Assembly: GCF_003201815.1 (NCBI RefSeq)
Contig: NZ_QJKB01000004.1
Coordinates: 124,001 to 188,000 of the forward strand
Direction: 5' to 3'
Origin: Undibacterium pigrum
Lineage (GTDB): Bacteria > Pseudomonadota > Gammaproteobacteria > Burkholderiales > Burkholderiaceae_D
Length of the DNA stretch: 64,000 nt
The notes beneath the pieces were generated by a model. The model did no database searches. It saw only the letters and a list, made by a program, of their open reading frames with translations, and was not told the DNA's origin. The translations under genes and the position numbers were made by a program. Below are positions 8,797-17,739 of this stretch, one piece after another. Every line of letters begins with the position of its first letter. Within the stretch, counting starts at the first letter, position 1.

Positions 8797-10410
8797 ATGA
8801 GACCGTTGAAGAACAAGCAAGTCCAATCTCGTTTCAGCCTCAGCCTGATTTTTGCCCTGGCAATCGGGTTCAGCCAGCCATTGGCAGCGCAGGATACAGA
8901 TAGTGTCATTGGGCGTTTTGACATCAGTCGCTATGAGGTCAAGGGAAATGATTTACTGACAGCCGCCGCCCTTGAAAGCCTGCTGGCACCCTATACGGGC
9001 AAAAGCCGCAGTTTTGCCGATGTGCAAAAAGCCCTGGAGGCGCTGGAAAAAGCCTATCACCAGAAAGGCTATAGCCTGGTGCAGGTAGTCTTGCCTGAGC
9101 AGGAATTGAATCAGGGTGTGGTGAAATTTGTCGTCGTGCAAGCCCGTATTGCCAGTGTCAGCGTCAAGGGTAACCGTCATTTTGATAACGACAATGTCAG
9201 GCGCAGCCTGCCGCAATTGCGCGAAGGCGATACGCCAAATATCAAGAAGCTGTCTGATAGCCTGAAAACAGCCAATGAAAACCCTGCCAAGAAAACCAAT
9301 CTGCAGTTTGAGACTACCACCAAAGAAGGCGAAGTCAATGCTGTCCTGAATGTCAATGACAACAAGCCCTGGACAGTGGGTGCCAATCTCGACAATGCGG
9401 GGGATAGTAATACCGGTAAATCCCATCTGGGGTTATTGTTCCAGCATGCCAATATCAGTGGGCGTGATGATGTCCTCAGCCTGCAATACACAACCACGCT
9501 GCAAAAGCCCAGTAAATACGCAGTGTTTGGCGTTGGCTATCATTTACCCCTGTATCAGCTAGGCGATAGCGTGGATTTATATGCCAGCTATTCAAATGTA
9601 GATTCCGGTTCGATTGCGGCAGGTATTTTTGACTTGAATGTCAGTGGCCGTGGTTCTGTCATTGGTGGCCGCTATAACTACAATCTCGGGCGTACAGAGG
9701 ATTTTGATTCACGCCTTATCCTAGGATGGGATTACAAGGCTTTCAAGAATAATGTAGCCCTGCAGGGCATACAACTGGGCAATGATGTCACGGTGCATCC
9801 GCTCAGCCTTAGTTATGCCGCTACCATGAGTTCTGCATCAGGTGAGGCAAATGCTTATCTGACGGCTGTGCACAATCTGCCGGGCGGCGAAAAGGGCAAG
9901 ACTGAAGATTTCCTGAAAGTACGCAGCGGTGCTACTGCGGGATATAGCATATTGCGCTATGGCCTCGGATATAGCCGTGTCTTGCCAGCAGCCTGGCAAT
10001 TGAAACTCATGCTCAGCGGCCAGTACACCAGGGACAGCCTGGTGCCCGGTGAGCAATTTGGTGCTGGCGGTGCCAGCAGCGTGCGCGGCTTTACCGAAAG
10101 GGCGCTGGCAAACGACTACGGCACCCTGGTCAGCGCAGAAATTTATACCCCCAACTTATGTACAGGCTTCACCGCCAGTTTTACCCAATGCCAGTTACTG
10201 GGTTTTTATGATGCTGCCCATGTGTCACGCAACAAGGCACTACCGGGCGAGCAAAGCTCAGGCTCGATTGCCAGTGTCGGTATCGGTATCAGGCTGGCGA
10301 TTTCACGCATGATGTCCTTGCAGATGGATTATGGCAAGTCACTACGTGCACCGGATGAATTGGGCAAGGATGACAAGCGCTTGCATGTCAGGCTGGGCGT
10401 CAACTATTAA
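8797..10410 (+). CDS. TpsB outer-membrane transporter (ShlB/FhaC/HecB family)
   Basis: A 537-residue two-partner secretion transporter. The signal peptide ends near A31. The region of about residues 40-190 forms two POTRA domains, the first with YEVKGNDLLT and the second with ASVSVKGNRHFDNDNVRRSLP. The rest is a 16-strand barrel. It contains the signature V429-R-G-F432 (the conserved loop-6 motif that reaches into the pore) and an aliphatic C-terminus, VRLGVNY. In this family the protein recognises the TPS domain of one partner exoprotein in the periplasm and threads it across the outer membrane. The gene ends 18 bases before the start of tpsA, so the pair is cotranscribed and cognate. Confidence 0.95.
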   Translation: MRPLKNKQVQSRFSLSLIFALAIGFSQPLAAQDTDSVIGRFDISRYEVKGNDLLTAAALESLLAPYTGKSRSFADVQKALEALEKAYHQKGYSLVQVVLPEQELNQGVVKFVVVQARIASVSVKGNRHFDNDNVRRSLPQLREGDTPNIKKLSDSLKTANENPAKKTNLQFETTTKEGEVNAVLNVNDNKPWTVGANLDNAGDSNTGKSHLGLLFQHANISGRDDVLSLQYTTTLQKPSKYAVFGVGYHLPLYQLGDSVDLYASYSNVDSGSIAAGIFDLNVSGRGSVIGGRYNYNLGRTEDFDSRLILGWDYKAFKNNVALQGIQLGNDVTVHPLSLSYAATMSSASGEANAYLTAVHNLPGGEKGKTEDFLKVRSGATAGYSILRYGLGYSRVLPAAWQLKLMLSGQYTRDSLVPGEQFGAGGASSVRGFTERALANDYGTLVSAEIYTPNLCTGFTASFTQCQLLGFYDAAHVSRNKALPGEQSSGSIASVGIGIRLAISRMMSLQMDYGKSLRAPDELGKDDKRLHVRLGVNY

Positions 10411-10428
10411 TGATGGATGAGGAAGAGC

Positions 10429-13400
10429 ATGAGAAAAGAAATTGTTATGTTCACTCAATCTGAATCTGTATTGAGGTCGAACCTGAGAAAGGGCCTGTCA
10501 GGCAGGTTGCTCCCCAGGCTTATGCCAGTGTTGCTGGCTGCCTGCTTTGGGTCAGGATTTGTTGCCAGCGTGGCTAACGCCAATCCTGTCGGTCCACAGA
10601 TCGTCAATGGCAAGGTCATCTTCAACCAGGATGGCAAGATTTTCACGATCACCAATACACCCGGCGCAATCATTAACTGGCAGGATTTTTTCATCAATGC
10701 CGGTGAGACCGCCCGCTTCGTACAGGAAAGTGCCAATAGCACGGTATTAAACCGTGTGACAGGCCAAAACCCCAGCCAGATTCTGGGGACTTTGCAGTCA
10801 AACGGGCGGGTATTTCTGATCAACCCGAATGGCGTGCTGTTTGGCAAAGGGGCGCAAGTCGATGTCAATGGTTTGACAGTCTCCAGCCTTGGCATGTCGG
10901 ACGCAGATTTCAAGGCCGGCAAGCTGAATTTTAGCGCAGGCACATCGGCTGGCAAGGTCAGTAACCAGGGCGCGATCACCACGCCATCAGGCGGCCATGT
11001 CTATCTGATTGCACCTGATGTAGAAAACAGCGGCATCATTACATCACCCCAGGGTGAAATCCTGCTGGCGGCAGGGCGCTCAGTCAAGCTGGTGGATTCT
11101 GCCAATCCTGATGTGCATGTCGTCGTCAGTGCTGATAATAACCAGGCGCTCAATCTCGGACAGGTCGTTGCCCAGGGTGGCAAGGTCGGTATCTATGGCG
11201 GCTTGATCAGCCAGCGTGGCCTGGTCAGTGCCAATAGCGCTGTCGTCGGTGAAAACGGCAAAATCTATTTCAAGGCCAGCCAGGATACGATACTTGATAC
11301 AGGCAGTACTACCACGGCCACAGGTAAAGGCAGGGGCGGTGATATACAAATACTGGGGCAACGCGTGGCGCTGGCTGGCAATGCCCAGGTGGATGCCAGC
11401 GGTAACACCGGTGGTGGCGAGGTATTGCTTGGTGGCGACTATCATGGCGATAATCCTGCCGTCATGAATGCCAAACGCGCCTTTGTTGGCAGCGAAGCAA
11501 AAATTAGCGCTGATGCCTTGAAAACGGGTGACGGCGGCAAAGTTATCGTCTGGTCAGATGAAGTCACCAGGGTCAACGGCAGTATTTCTGCGCAGGGCGG
11601 CGCACTGGGTGGCAATGGCGGTTTTGTAGAGACATCGGGCAAGCAAAACCTGGATTTCCATGCAAAAGTCAATGTCGGCGCCGCGCGTGGTAAGGCTGGT
11701 ACTTTATTGCTTGACCCATCTTCAATTACCATCGCTGGTGGTAATGGCGATGGTGCATCTGATGGTACGGGGACATTTCAAGGTTCGGCAATAGGAACCA
11801 TCAATTTTGCTGATGGCAGCCCGACAACGGTCTATCAGTCGGAACTTCAAGGGCTGACACCTGGCACAAACATCGTGCTGGAAGCGACAAATTATATTAA
11901 TACCAGCGGCACTTTTTTTGGTAGTTCGATATCCCTGCCAAGCAATTCCAGCATCACCTTGAGAACCCGTAATGCTTCTACTGATGTCAGCGCCACCCGC
12001 GGCATTAACCTGACAGCGGCAGACCCCAATCTGGAAATCAAGACCAATGGCACAGGTACGATTACCCTGCAAACTGGTACGGGAGCATCGCCACAGAGTG
12101 CCGATATCGTAGTCGCCAGGCTGTCCACCAATAGTAGCCAGATCAGTACCAGTGCCAGCGGCAATACTGTCTCCAAGAGCATGACGACAACACCGGCTAC
12201 GGTGGGTGTGGGCGGCGATATCCTGCTCAATGGCACGGGGTATATCAATGTAGGTTCTGGTGGCCTTGATGCCCGTGGCAATTCATCGGCAGCTGGTAAT
12301 GTTACGCTGACTTCAGGCGCATATATTACGCAGCAAAACGGCACTACCATATATGCCAAAGACCTGAAGCTGAGTGCAGTCAGCGGTCTGTATGGCAATA
12401 CACCAACTGACAGTATGGGTGTGCTGGCGGCAAAATTGAATGCCATTAATACCGGCAGCGGTGATATCCGTATCGCCAGCCTTGGTGCCAATCTGATTAT
12501 CAATGATGTAGGTGGAACTGGCTACGGTATCAAGCAGCAGACTTCTGGCGGAGCAATACATCTGAGTTCCCCTACTGGCTTTACAACAGAAATCAATTCG
12601 CCAGTCATCACCAATAATGGTTTGTTAAGCATCAATGGCCAGGGCGGCATTAACCTGAATGCGGGCGGCACCATCAATAGCGCCGGTGGCAGCATTAATT
12701 TGCTGGCAACGGACGCTGATGCACTGACCAGTACTGCATCTGGCACACAAATAAATAGTTCTGGCGCGGCTATATCCATCAAGTCTGACAAGATGAATTT
12801 GCAGGGTAACGTGAATGCAGGTAGTGGTGCAGTGACGCTGGATTCCAATGCGGCTGGTACTATTCACCTTGCCACAGGAGCGACCAATGCGCTGGCTGGC
12901 ACGCTGGAGTTGTCTGCAGCTGAATTGAATAATGTCAGCGCTGCACGGCTTAAAGTTGGCAATATGAGTGGCGGCAGCATTGATATCAAAGGGGCCATGG
13001 GTTCGGGTGCTGGTGGAGCTTTGCAAAACATCTCTACCTCACTGACCCTGAATTCTGGCAACACGATTTCACAACAATCAGGTGCCACTATCAATGGTGC
13101 CAGTTCTGTACAGGCACGCGGTTACAGCGTCACCCTGACTGAAGCAAATGCTACAGGTGTGATATCCGGCTCTGCCAGTACCGGCAGTTTCTTTTATAAC
13201 TCGACCAATGCCATCAATGTGGCGACGGTAGATGGCTATAGCGGTATTAATGCTCCATCGAGCGTCAAGCTGAGTTCGGACACAGGTATCACTCAGGCGG
13301 CAGGTAGCAATATCACGACTGGTGGTCTTGCCTTGCAGACCAAGGGTTCAGCCAATCTGACCAATACCGGCAATAGTTTCAGTTCCTTTGCGGCAGACCT

Positions 13401-16400
13401 CAATCCCGGTGGCATGGGGAGTGGCAGCCTGAATGTATATAATTCAGGCAATCTGACCATCAGCAATCTGGCAGCTATCACGGGTATTACGACCAATAAT
13501 CAGGCTGTTACCGTGACTGCGGGTGCGGGTTCGCTGACAGTTTCTGATAACGTCAATGCTGGTACTGGCAAAGTTGGCTTTATTGCTGACCAACTGACTC
13601 TTGGTGGACCTGGTGGCATCACAGCCGGCGACTTTGGTATTCGTACATCCACGGCAGGGCGCGCCATTACAGTTGGTTCTGGTACCTGCACTTCAGCCCC
13701 ATGTCTGAGCATCACCAATCTGTATAAAGTTACCGCTCCCAATATTGCGATAGGCAGCAGCGACCCTGGCATTGCCTCAGGGTCCATCTCTGTTGTTGGT
13801 ATCACTGACACCAACACCAGCGCTATCACCGATATCAAGCATCTGACGACTACGCGCATAGGCTTGTTGACTGGTAGCGATATTACCCAGGTCAATCCTA
13901 TCACTGTTCAGGATCTCGGCCTGGTCGCTGGTAACAGCATCATACTGAATGGCACGAATGTGATCACCAACCTGGCAGCGAAAAGCAACACCAGCATGAG
14001 TCTGGTGAATACCCAGGGCATCAATGTCACCACCTTAAGTGGTGGCAATGGTTCAAGCACCTACAGCCTGAGTGGCATCAATACAACCGGCAATTTATAC
14101 CTGACTGCCAGCTCGGGCAATATCGCGCTGGGGGCAAATGTCAATACTGGCACTGCGACTGCCACGCTGGCCGCAAGCAATGGTGCTATTACCCAGGTGG
14201 CTGGCAATATAGTCAGCGGCGGAGCACTGGATGCAACTGCCAATGGTGGTATAGGGCATAGTACCGGTTTGAAAACCAGTGTGCCCATCCTGCTGGCAAA
14301 TAATACGGGTGCAAACACCGATATTAATATCAAGAATACCGGTGCCCTGAATGTCCGCAATGTGCAGCAAAGCGCGGTTGGCAGTACCGGCAGTGTGCTC
14401 ATCGATAATATAGGTGCAATCACCCTGGATAGCGCAGATGCGGTGCGCACCAAGGCCGGTAATATCAGTCTGGTGGCACATAGCCCCTTGACGGTGAATG
14501 GTACAGTTGCCAGTGCAAATGGCGGCAATATCACCCTGGAAGCCGGGGCCAGCGGCAGCACTGCTGACAAGCTGACCGTAGGCAGCACAGGCTCGGTTAC
14601 GACCAGTGGCAATATTTTGCTCAAGGCGGGCGATGCTATTTTGATTTCTGGCAATGTCAGTGGCGGTACGGTGACACAGCAAGCTTTCCAGAATGCGCCT
14701 TTGCCTACCCTGGAGCAATGTGTCGCCAGCCCGACTACGCCCGGTTGCAGCTCGGTCTTGCCTAGTCTCAGCGCCTGTATCAGCAACCCCAGTCTGGCCG
14801 GTTGCAGCGTAGTCTTGCCCAGTGTGGCTGCCTGTCAGGCCAACCCTACACTGGCTGGTTGCAGTGTGGTGTTGCCTAGCCTTAGTTCCTGCATTGCCAA
14901 CCCTTCGCAGTTTGGTTGCTCGAATGTCTTGCCTAGCCTGAGTAGCTGCCTGGCTAATCCGAATATCGCCGGTTGCAGCGCAGTCTTGCCCAGCTTGTCG
15001 GCTTGCCTGGCGAATCCTTCCATCAGCGGTTGCAGTTCGATTTTACCTAGCCTGACTTCATGCATCAGCAATCCTGCCCAGACTGGCTGTAGTGCTGTAC
15101 TGCCATCTTTGGCAACTTGCACTTCCAGCCCGGGCACGCCAGGTTGCAGCGTGGTCTTGCCAGCTTTGGCAGCTTGCCTGGTGTCGCCAAATATTGCTGG
15201 TTGCTCAGCCGTCCTGCCATCTGTTGCGGCCTGTACGGCGAACCCCAGCTTGCCAGGATGTAGCTCTGTGCTGCCTACCTTGAGCGCCTGTATCAGTAAT
15301 AGCAGCCTGGCTGGTTGCAGTGCTGTCTTGCCTACTTTGGCGGCTTGTCTGGCCAGTCCCAGTGTGCCGGGTTGTAGTGCTGTGTTACCTAGCTTGAGTG
15401 CCTGTGTCAGCAATAGCAGTTTGCCAGGTTGCAGTGCAGTCTTGCCGACGCTGGCTACCTGTACAGCCAGCCCCAGTGTGCCTGGTTGCAGCGCAGTGCT
15501 GCCTAGCCTGAGTGCCTGTATCAGCAATAACAGCCTGCCTGGCTGCGCTGCTGTTTTGCCTACCCTGGCCGCTTGTACCGCCAGCCCCAGCTTGCCTGGT
15601 TGTAGTGCCGTCTTGCCTAGTTTGACTGCGTGCATCGCAACACCGACGCTGTCTGGCTGTAATAATGTCTTGCCGACCTTGAGCGCTTGCCTGGCTAATC
15701 CTTCGCAGGCTGGTTGCAGCGTAGTCTTGCCTACTCTCGCTGCCTGCACTGCCAATCCGGCATTGTCTGGCTGCTCGTCAGTCTTGCCTACGCTGGCTGC
15801 GTGCACTATCAGTCCAAGCCTGGCCGGTTGCTCTGCAGTGTTGCCGGCATTGAGTGCCTGTGTCGCCAATCCTGCCCTGTCTGGTTGTTCGGCTGTCCTG
15901 CCTACACTCGCAGCTTGCAGCGCCAACCCTGCTTTGCCTGGTTGCAGCGCAGTTCTGCCTACGCTTACAGCTTGTATAGCGGCACCTACGTTGGCGGGTT
16001 GTTCCAGTGTCTTGCCTGGTCTGGCCAGCTGTACAGCTAACCCGGCATTGCCAGGATGCAGTGCGGTGTTGCCTAGTTTGGCTAGTTGCGTTGCCAACCC
16101 TGGCCTGGCAGGTTGTAATGCTGTATTACCTGGCCTGGCTACTTGTACTGCTGCGCCAACTACAGCAGGCTGCTCTGCAGTCTTGCCTAGCCTGGCTGCC
16201 TGTACCGCCAATCCTGCCCTGGCTGGTTGTAGCGCGGTTTTACCCAGCCTGGCGGCTTGCACGGCCAATCCGTCCATTACTGGTTGCAGCGCGGTCTTGC
16301 CCAGTTTGGCAAGTTGCGTCGCCAATCCTGGTTTGCCTGGCTGCAACCTGATCTTGCCTACACTGGCAACCTGTATCGCCACACCGTTTGCATCTGGCTG

Positions 16401-16824
16401 TAGCGTAGTCTTGCCCAGTCTGGCGACTTGCGTTGCCAATCCAGCTACTGCCGGTTGTAGCGCAGTCTTGCCAGCCCTGGCGAGTTGTGCTGCCAATCCG
16501 GCTTTGAATGGTTGTTCGGTTGTCTTGCCTAGTCAGGCGCAATGTGCGGCCAATCCTGGCTTGCTGGGTTGTACGCTGGTCTTGCCTATAGGTGATCTCA
16601 GGACTGGCAATATCCTCAACAACACGATTAATTTTGCCTTGAACAGTTTTATCAGTTCTACTTTGGCGATGTCGAATGCGATTTCCAATTCTTCCAATTT
16701 CTTTGACAGTGGTAGTAGTGATTCTGGCCGTGAAACCAGATTCGAGCAAAGAAGCAGTTTTGCCGGTACCAGGGACAACGGAGTATTAAAAAATGCTACA
16801 GATAAAAAACTCTACTGCAATTAA
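10429..16824 (+). CDS. TpsA filamentous-haemagglutinin-type exoprotein with C-terminal cysteine-pair repeats
   Basis: A 2131-residue exoprotein. An ATG twelve bases earlier is in frame, but AGGAAGAG sits just before the ATG at 10429, so I prefer that start. An extended signal peptide (about residues 1-48, ending NANP) precedes the TPS secretion domain (about 48-310), with the hallmark INPNGVLFGKGAQVDVNG near residue 131. A long beta-helical passenger rich in G, S, T and N reaches to about residue 1420 and holds one C-x4-C (TCTSAPC). It is followed by 33 tandem 19-residue repeats, then a serine/asparagine-rich tail of about 80 residues with a cysteine as the next-to-last residue. There is no VENN motif or toxin-like C-terminus, so it does not look like a CdiA. 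It is exported by the adjacent TpsB. A predicted surface adhesin or fibre; the repeat domain is unusual. Confidence 0.93.
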   Translation: MRKEIVMFTQSESVLRSNLRKGLSGRLLPRLMPVLLAACFGSGFVASVANANPVGPQIVNGKVIFNQDGKIFTITNTPGAIINWQDFFINAGETARFVQESANSTVLNRVTGQNPSQILGTLQSNGRVFLINPNGVLFGKGAQVDVNGLTVSSLGMSDADFKAGKLNFSAGTSAGKVSNQGAITTPSGGHVYLIAPDVENSGIITSPQGEILLAAGRSVKLVDSANPDVHVVVSADNNQALNLGQVVAQGGKVGIYGGLISQRGLVSANSAVVGENGKIYFKASQDTILDTGSTTTATGKGRGGDIQILGQRVALAGNAQVDASGNTGGGEVLLGGDYHGDNPAVMNAKRAFVGSEAKISADALKTGDGGKVIVWSDEVTRVNGSISAQGGALGGNGGFVETSGKQNLDFHAKVNVGAARGKAGTLLLDPSSITIAGGNGDGASDGTGTFQGSAIGTINFADGSPTTVYQSELQGLTPGTNIVLEATNYINTSGTFFGSSISLPSNSSITLRTRNASTDVSATRGINLTAADPNLEIKTNGTGTITLQTGTGASPQSADIVVARLSTNSSQISTSASGNTVSKSMTTTPATVGVGGDILLNGTGYINVGSGGLDARGNSSAAGNVTLTSGAYITQQNGTTIYAKDLKLSAVSGLYGNTPTDSMGVLAAKLNAINTGSGDIRIASLGANLIINDVGGTGYGIKQQTSGGAIHLSSPTGFTTEINSPVITNNGLLSINGQGGINLNAGGTINSAGGSINLLATDADALTSTASGTQINSSGAAISIKSDKMNLQGNVNAGSGAVTLDSNAAGTIHLATGATNALAGTLELSAAELNNVSAARLKVGNMSGGSIDIKGAMGSGAGGALQNISTSLTLNSGNTISQQSGATINGASSVQARGYSVTLTEANATGVISGSASTGSFFYNSTNAINVATVDGYSGINAPSSVKLSSDTGITQAAGSNITTGGLALQTKGSANLTNTGNSFSSFAADLNPGGMGSGSLNVYNSGNLTISNLAAITGITTNNQAVTVTAGAGSLTVSDNVNAGTGKVGFIADQLTLGGPGGITAGDFGIRTSTAGRAITVGSGTCTSAPCLSITNLYKVTAPNIAIGSSDPGIASGSISVVGITDTNTSAITDIKHLTTTRIGLLTGSDITQVNPITVQDLGLVAGNSIILNGTNVITNLAAKSNTSMSLVNTQGINVTTLSGGNGSSTYSLSGINTTGNLYLTASSGNIALGANVNTGTATATLAASNGAITQVAGNIVSGGALDATANGGIGHSTGLKTSVPILLANNTGANTDINIKNTGALNVRNVQQSAVGSTGSVLIDNIGAITLDSADAVRTKAGNISLVAHSPLTVNGTVASANGGNITLEAGASGSTADKLTVGSTGSVTTSGNILLKAGDAILISGNVSGGTVTQQAFQNAPLPTLEQCVASPTTPGCSSVLPSLSACISNPSLAGCSVVLPSVAACQANPTLAGCSVVLPSLSSCIANPSQFGCSNVLPSLSSCLANPNIAGCSAVLPSLSACLANPSISGCSSILPSLTSCISNPAQTGCSAVLPSLATCTSSPGTPGCSVVLPALAACLVSPNIAGCSAVLPSVAACTANPSLPGCSSVLPTLSACISNSSLAGCSAVLPTLAACLASPSVPGCSAVLPSLSACVSNSSLPGCSAVLPTLATCTASPSVPGCSAVLPSLSACISNNSLPGCAAVLPTLAACTASPSLPGCSAVLPSLTACIATPTLSGCNNVLPTLSACLANPSQAGCSVVLPTLAACTANPALSGCSSVLPTLAACTISPSLAGCSAVLPALSACVANPALSGCSAVLPTLAACSANPALPGCSAVLPTLTACIAAPTLAGCSSVLPGLASCTANPALPGCSAVLPSLASCVANPGLAGCNAVLPGLATCTAAPTTAGCSAVLPSLAACTANPALAGCSAVLPSLAACTANPSITGCSAVLPSLASCVANPGLPGCNLILPTLATCIATPFASGCSVVLPSLATCVANPATAGCSAVLPALASCAANPALNGCSVVLPSQAQCAANPGLLGCTLVLPIGDLRTGNILNNTINFALNSFISSTLAMSNAISNSSNFFDSGSSDSGRETRFEQRSSFAGTRDNGVLKNATDKKLYCN
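14698..16578 (+). repeat. 33 tandem 57-base repeats encoding a C-x8-C-x9 cysteine ladder
   Basis: Counting by hand gives 33 in-frame copies of a 19-residue unit, consensus V-L-P-(S/T)-L-(A/S)-x-C-x-(A/S)-N-P-x-(L/x)-x-G-C-S-(A/V). Every copy keeps both cysteines, 66 in all, and the glycine before the second one. Copies differ in sequence, often at third codon positions, while the L-P, C, P and G-C positions barely change. That pattern fits an old expansion held by selection on the protein. At the DNA level the most constant part reads like GGTTGCAGCGCAGTCTTGCC. Because the period is a multiple of three and the codons used avoid antisense stops, the opposite strand also stays open here; that frame is not a gene. 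Confidence 0.95.
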
Positions 16825-17656
16825 GTTTTTCTTTCTTGCAGCACTGTACCTGAGCTGCGCGCTGAGTTTTGCTGCGCAGGTCGCTGGCACCGTGACGCAT
16901 TTGAGCGGGCCTTTGATCGCCAAAAAAGCCGATGGTGCGGTCAAGGTCTTGTCCCTGCAATCTGCCATAGAGCAGGGCGATACCCTGATTGCCGAGAAAG
17001 ATACTTATGCGCGTATCAAGTTTGCCGACAATAGTGAAATCGTTTTGCGCCCGAATTCCCAGCTCAAGATAGATCAGTTTTCTTTTGAAGAAGACAAACC
17101 CAATAATGATGGTTTCACCATGACCCTCATCAAAGGTGGCTTGCGTGCAGTCACTGGCTTATTGGGCAAGCGTAATAAAGAAAGGTTTGGCCTGAACACA
17201 CCTACCGCATCCATAGGTATACGCGGCACGACTTTTATTGCTGAATACGTTGCGCCTGATAGCAGCGTCGCAGCTTACAACATGGCAACAACAGCAGCGT
17301 TGCAGACAACAGGAGCAGATGGCAGGACTAGCCGCAGTGATGCTGATGCGCCTGTTGCCGCCATCCAGCCTTTGCAACTTGCCGCTAACGAAACGCCCGC
17401 TTCAGGCTCGGGGCGCGTGCCAGGACTGTACGTGCAGGTATTGGATGGCACTATCTTCCTGCGCAACAGCGCCGGCATCCTCGATGTGACAACAGGGCAG
17501 TTTGGCTTTGCCATCAGCTTCAACAGGCCACCTGTTATTTTGCCAAACAACCCTGGCATGCAATTCACGCTACCAGGCAGTTTCCCGGCCAATCTGACTC
17601 AGGACAATGTCAGTAATGAAAGCAAGTCAGGTAGCCTGATATGTGAGGTGAGATGA
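16793..17656 (+). CDS. FecR-domain exported protein, third gene of the TPS operon
   Basis: A 287-residue protein with a signal peptide ending near residue 27. A FecR domain covers about residues 30-165: VAGTVTHLSGPL, then DTLIAEKDTYARIKFADNSE, VLRPNSQLKID and TPTASIGIRGTTF. The C-terminal part, about 190-287, is proline- and glycine-rich and unrecognised. Classical FecR is an inner-membrane sigma regulator with an N-terminal cytoplasmic segment. This one has only a cleavable signal and no sigma factor nearby, so it belongs to the exported FecR-domain class whose role is not known; peptidoglycan or surface association is possible. The start ATG follows GGAG and lies 32 bases inside the tpsA end, which implies translational coupling with tpsA. 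Confidence 0.85.
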   Translation: MLQIKNSTAIKFFFLAALYLSCALSFAAQVAGTVTHLSGPLIAKKADGAVKVLSLQSAIEQGDTLIAEKDTYARIKFADNSEIVLRPNSQLKIDQFSFEEDKPNNDGFTMTLIKGGLRAVTGLLGKRNKERFGLNTPTASIGIRGTTFIAEYVAPDSSVAAYNMATTAALQTTGADGRTSRSDADAPVAAIQPLQLAANETPASGSGRVPGLYVQVLDGTIFLRNSAGILDVTTGQFGFAISFNRPPVILPNNPGMQFTLPGSFPANLTQDNVSNESKSGSLICEVR

Positions 17657-17682
17657 GGTGAGGTGAGGTCAGATGATGTGAG
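17643..17682 (+). repeat. Short TGAGG-type low-complexity tract
   Basis: About eight imperfect copies of a G-A-G-G-T unit straddle the stop codon of the FecR-domain gene (GTGAGGTGAGATGAGGTGAG and onward). The length may vary by slippage, which would alter the last residues of the protein. No terminator for the TPS operon is evident. A weak stem without a T run (17699-17706 with 17722-17729) lies after it. Confidence 0.6.
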
Positions 17683-17739
17683 CTAATTGAATTTGGAGCG
17701 CTGGATGTGCCAGGCAGGTAAATCCAGCGTCGGCTTGCT

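Noticed and set aside
14698..16578. CRISPR-like array of regular repeats
   Set aside because: The 57-base units are contiguous with no unique spacers, stay in one reading frame and encode a conserved 19-residue protein repeat.
10429..16824. CdiA-type contact-dependent inhibition toxin
   Set aside because: No VENN motif, no toxin-like C-terminal domain and no small immunity gene after it; the next gene is a FecR-domain protein.
17699..17729. Terminator of the TPS operon
   Set aside because: An eight-base stem with a 15-base loop and no T run in either direction; not a convincing intrinsic terminator.
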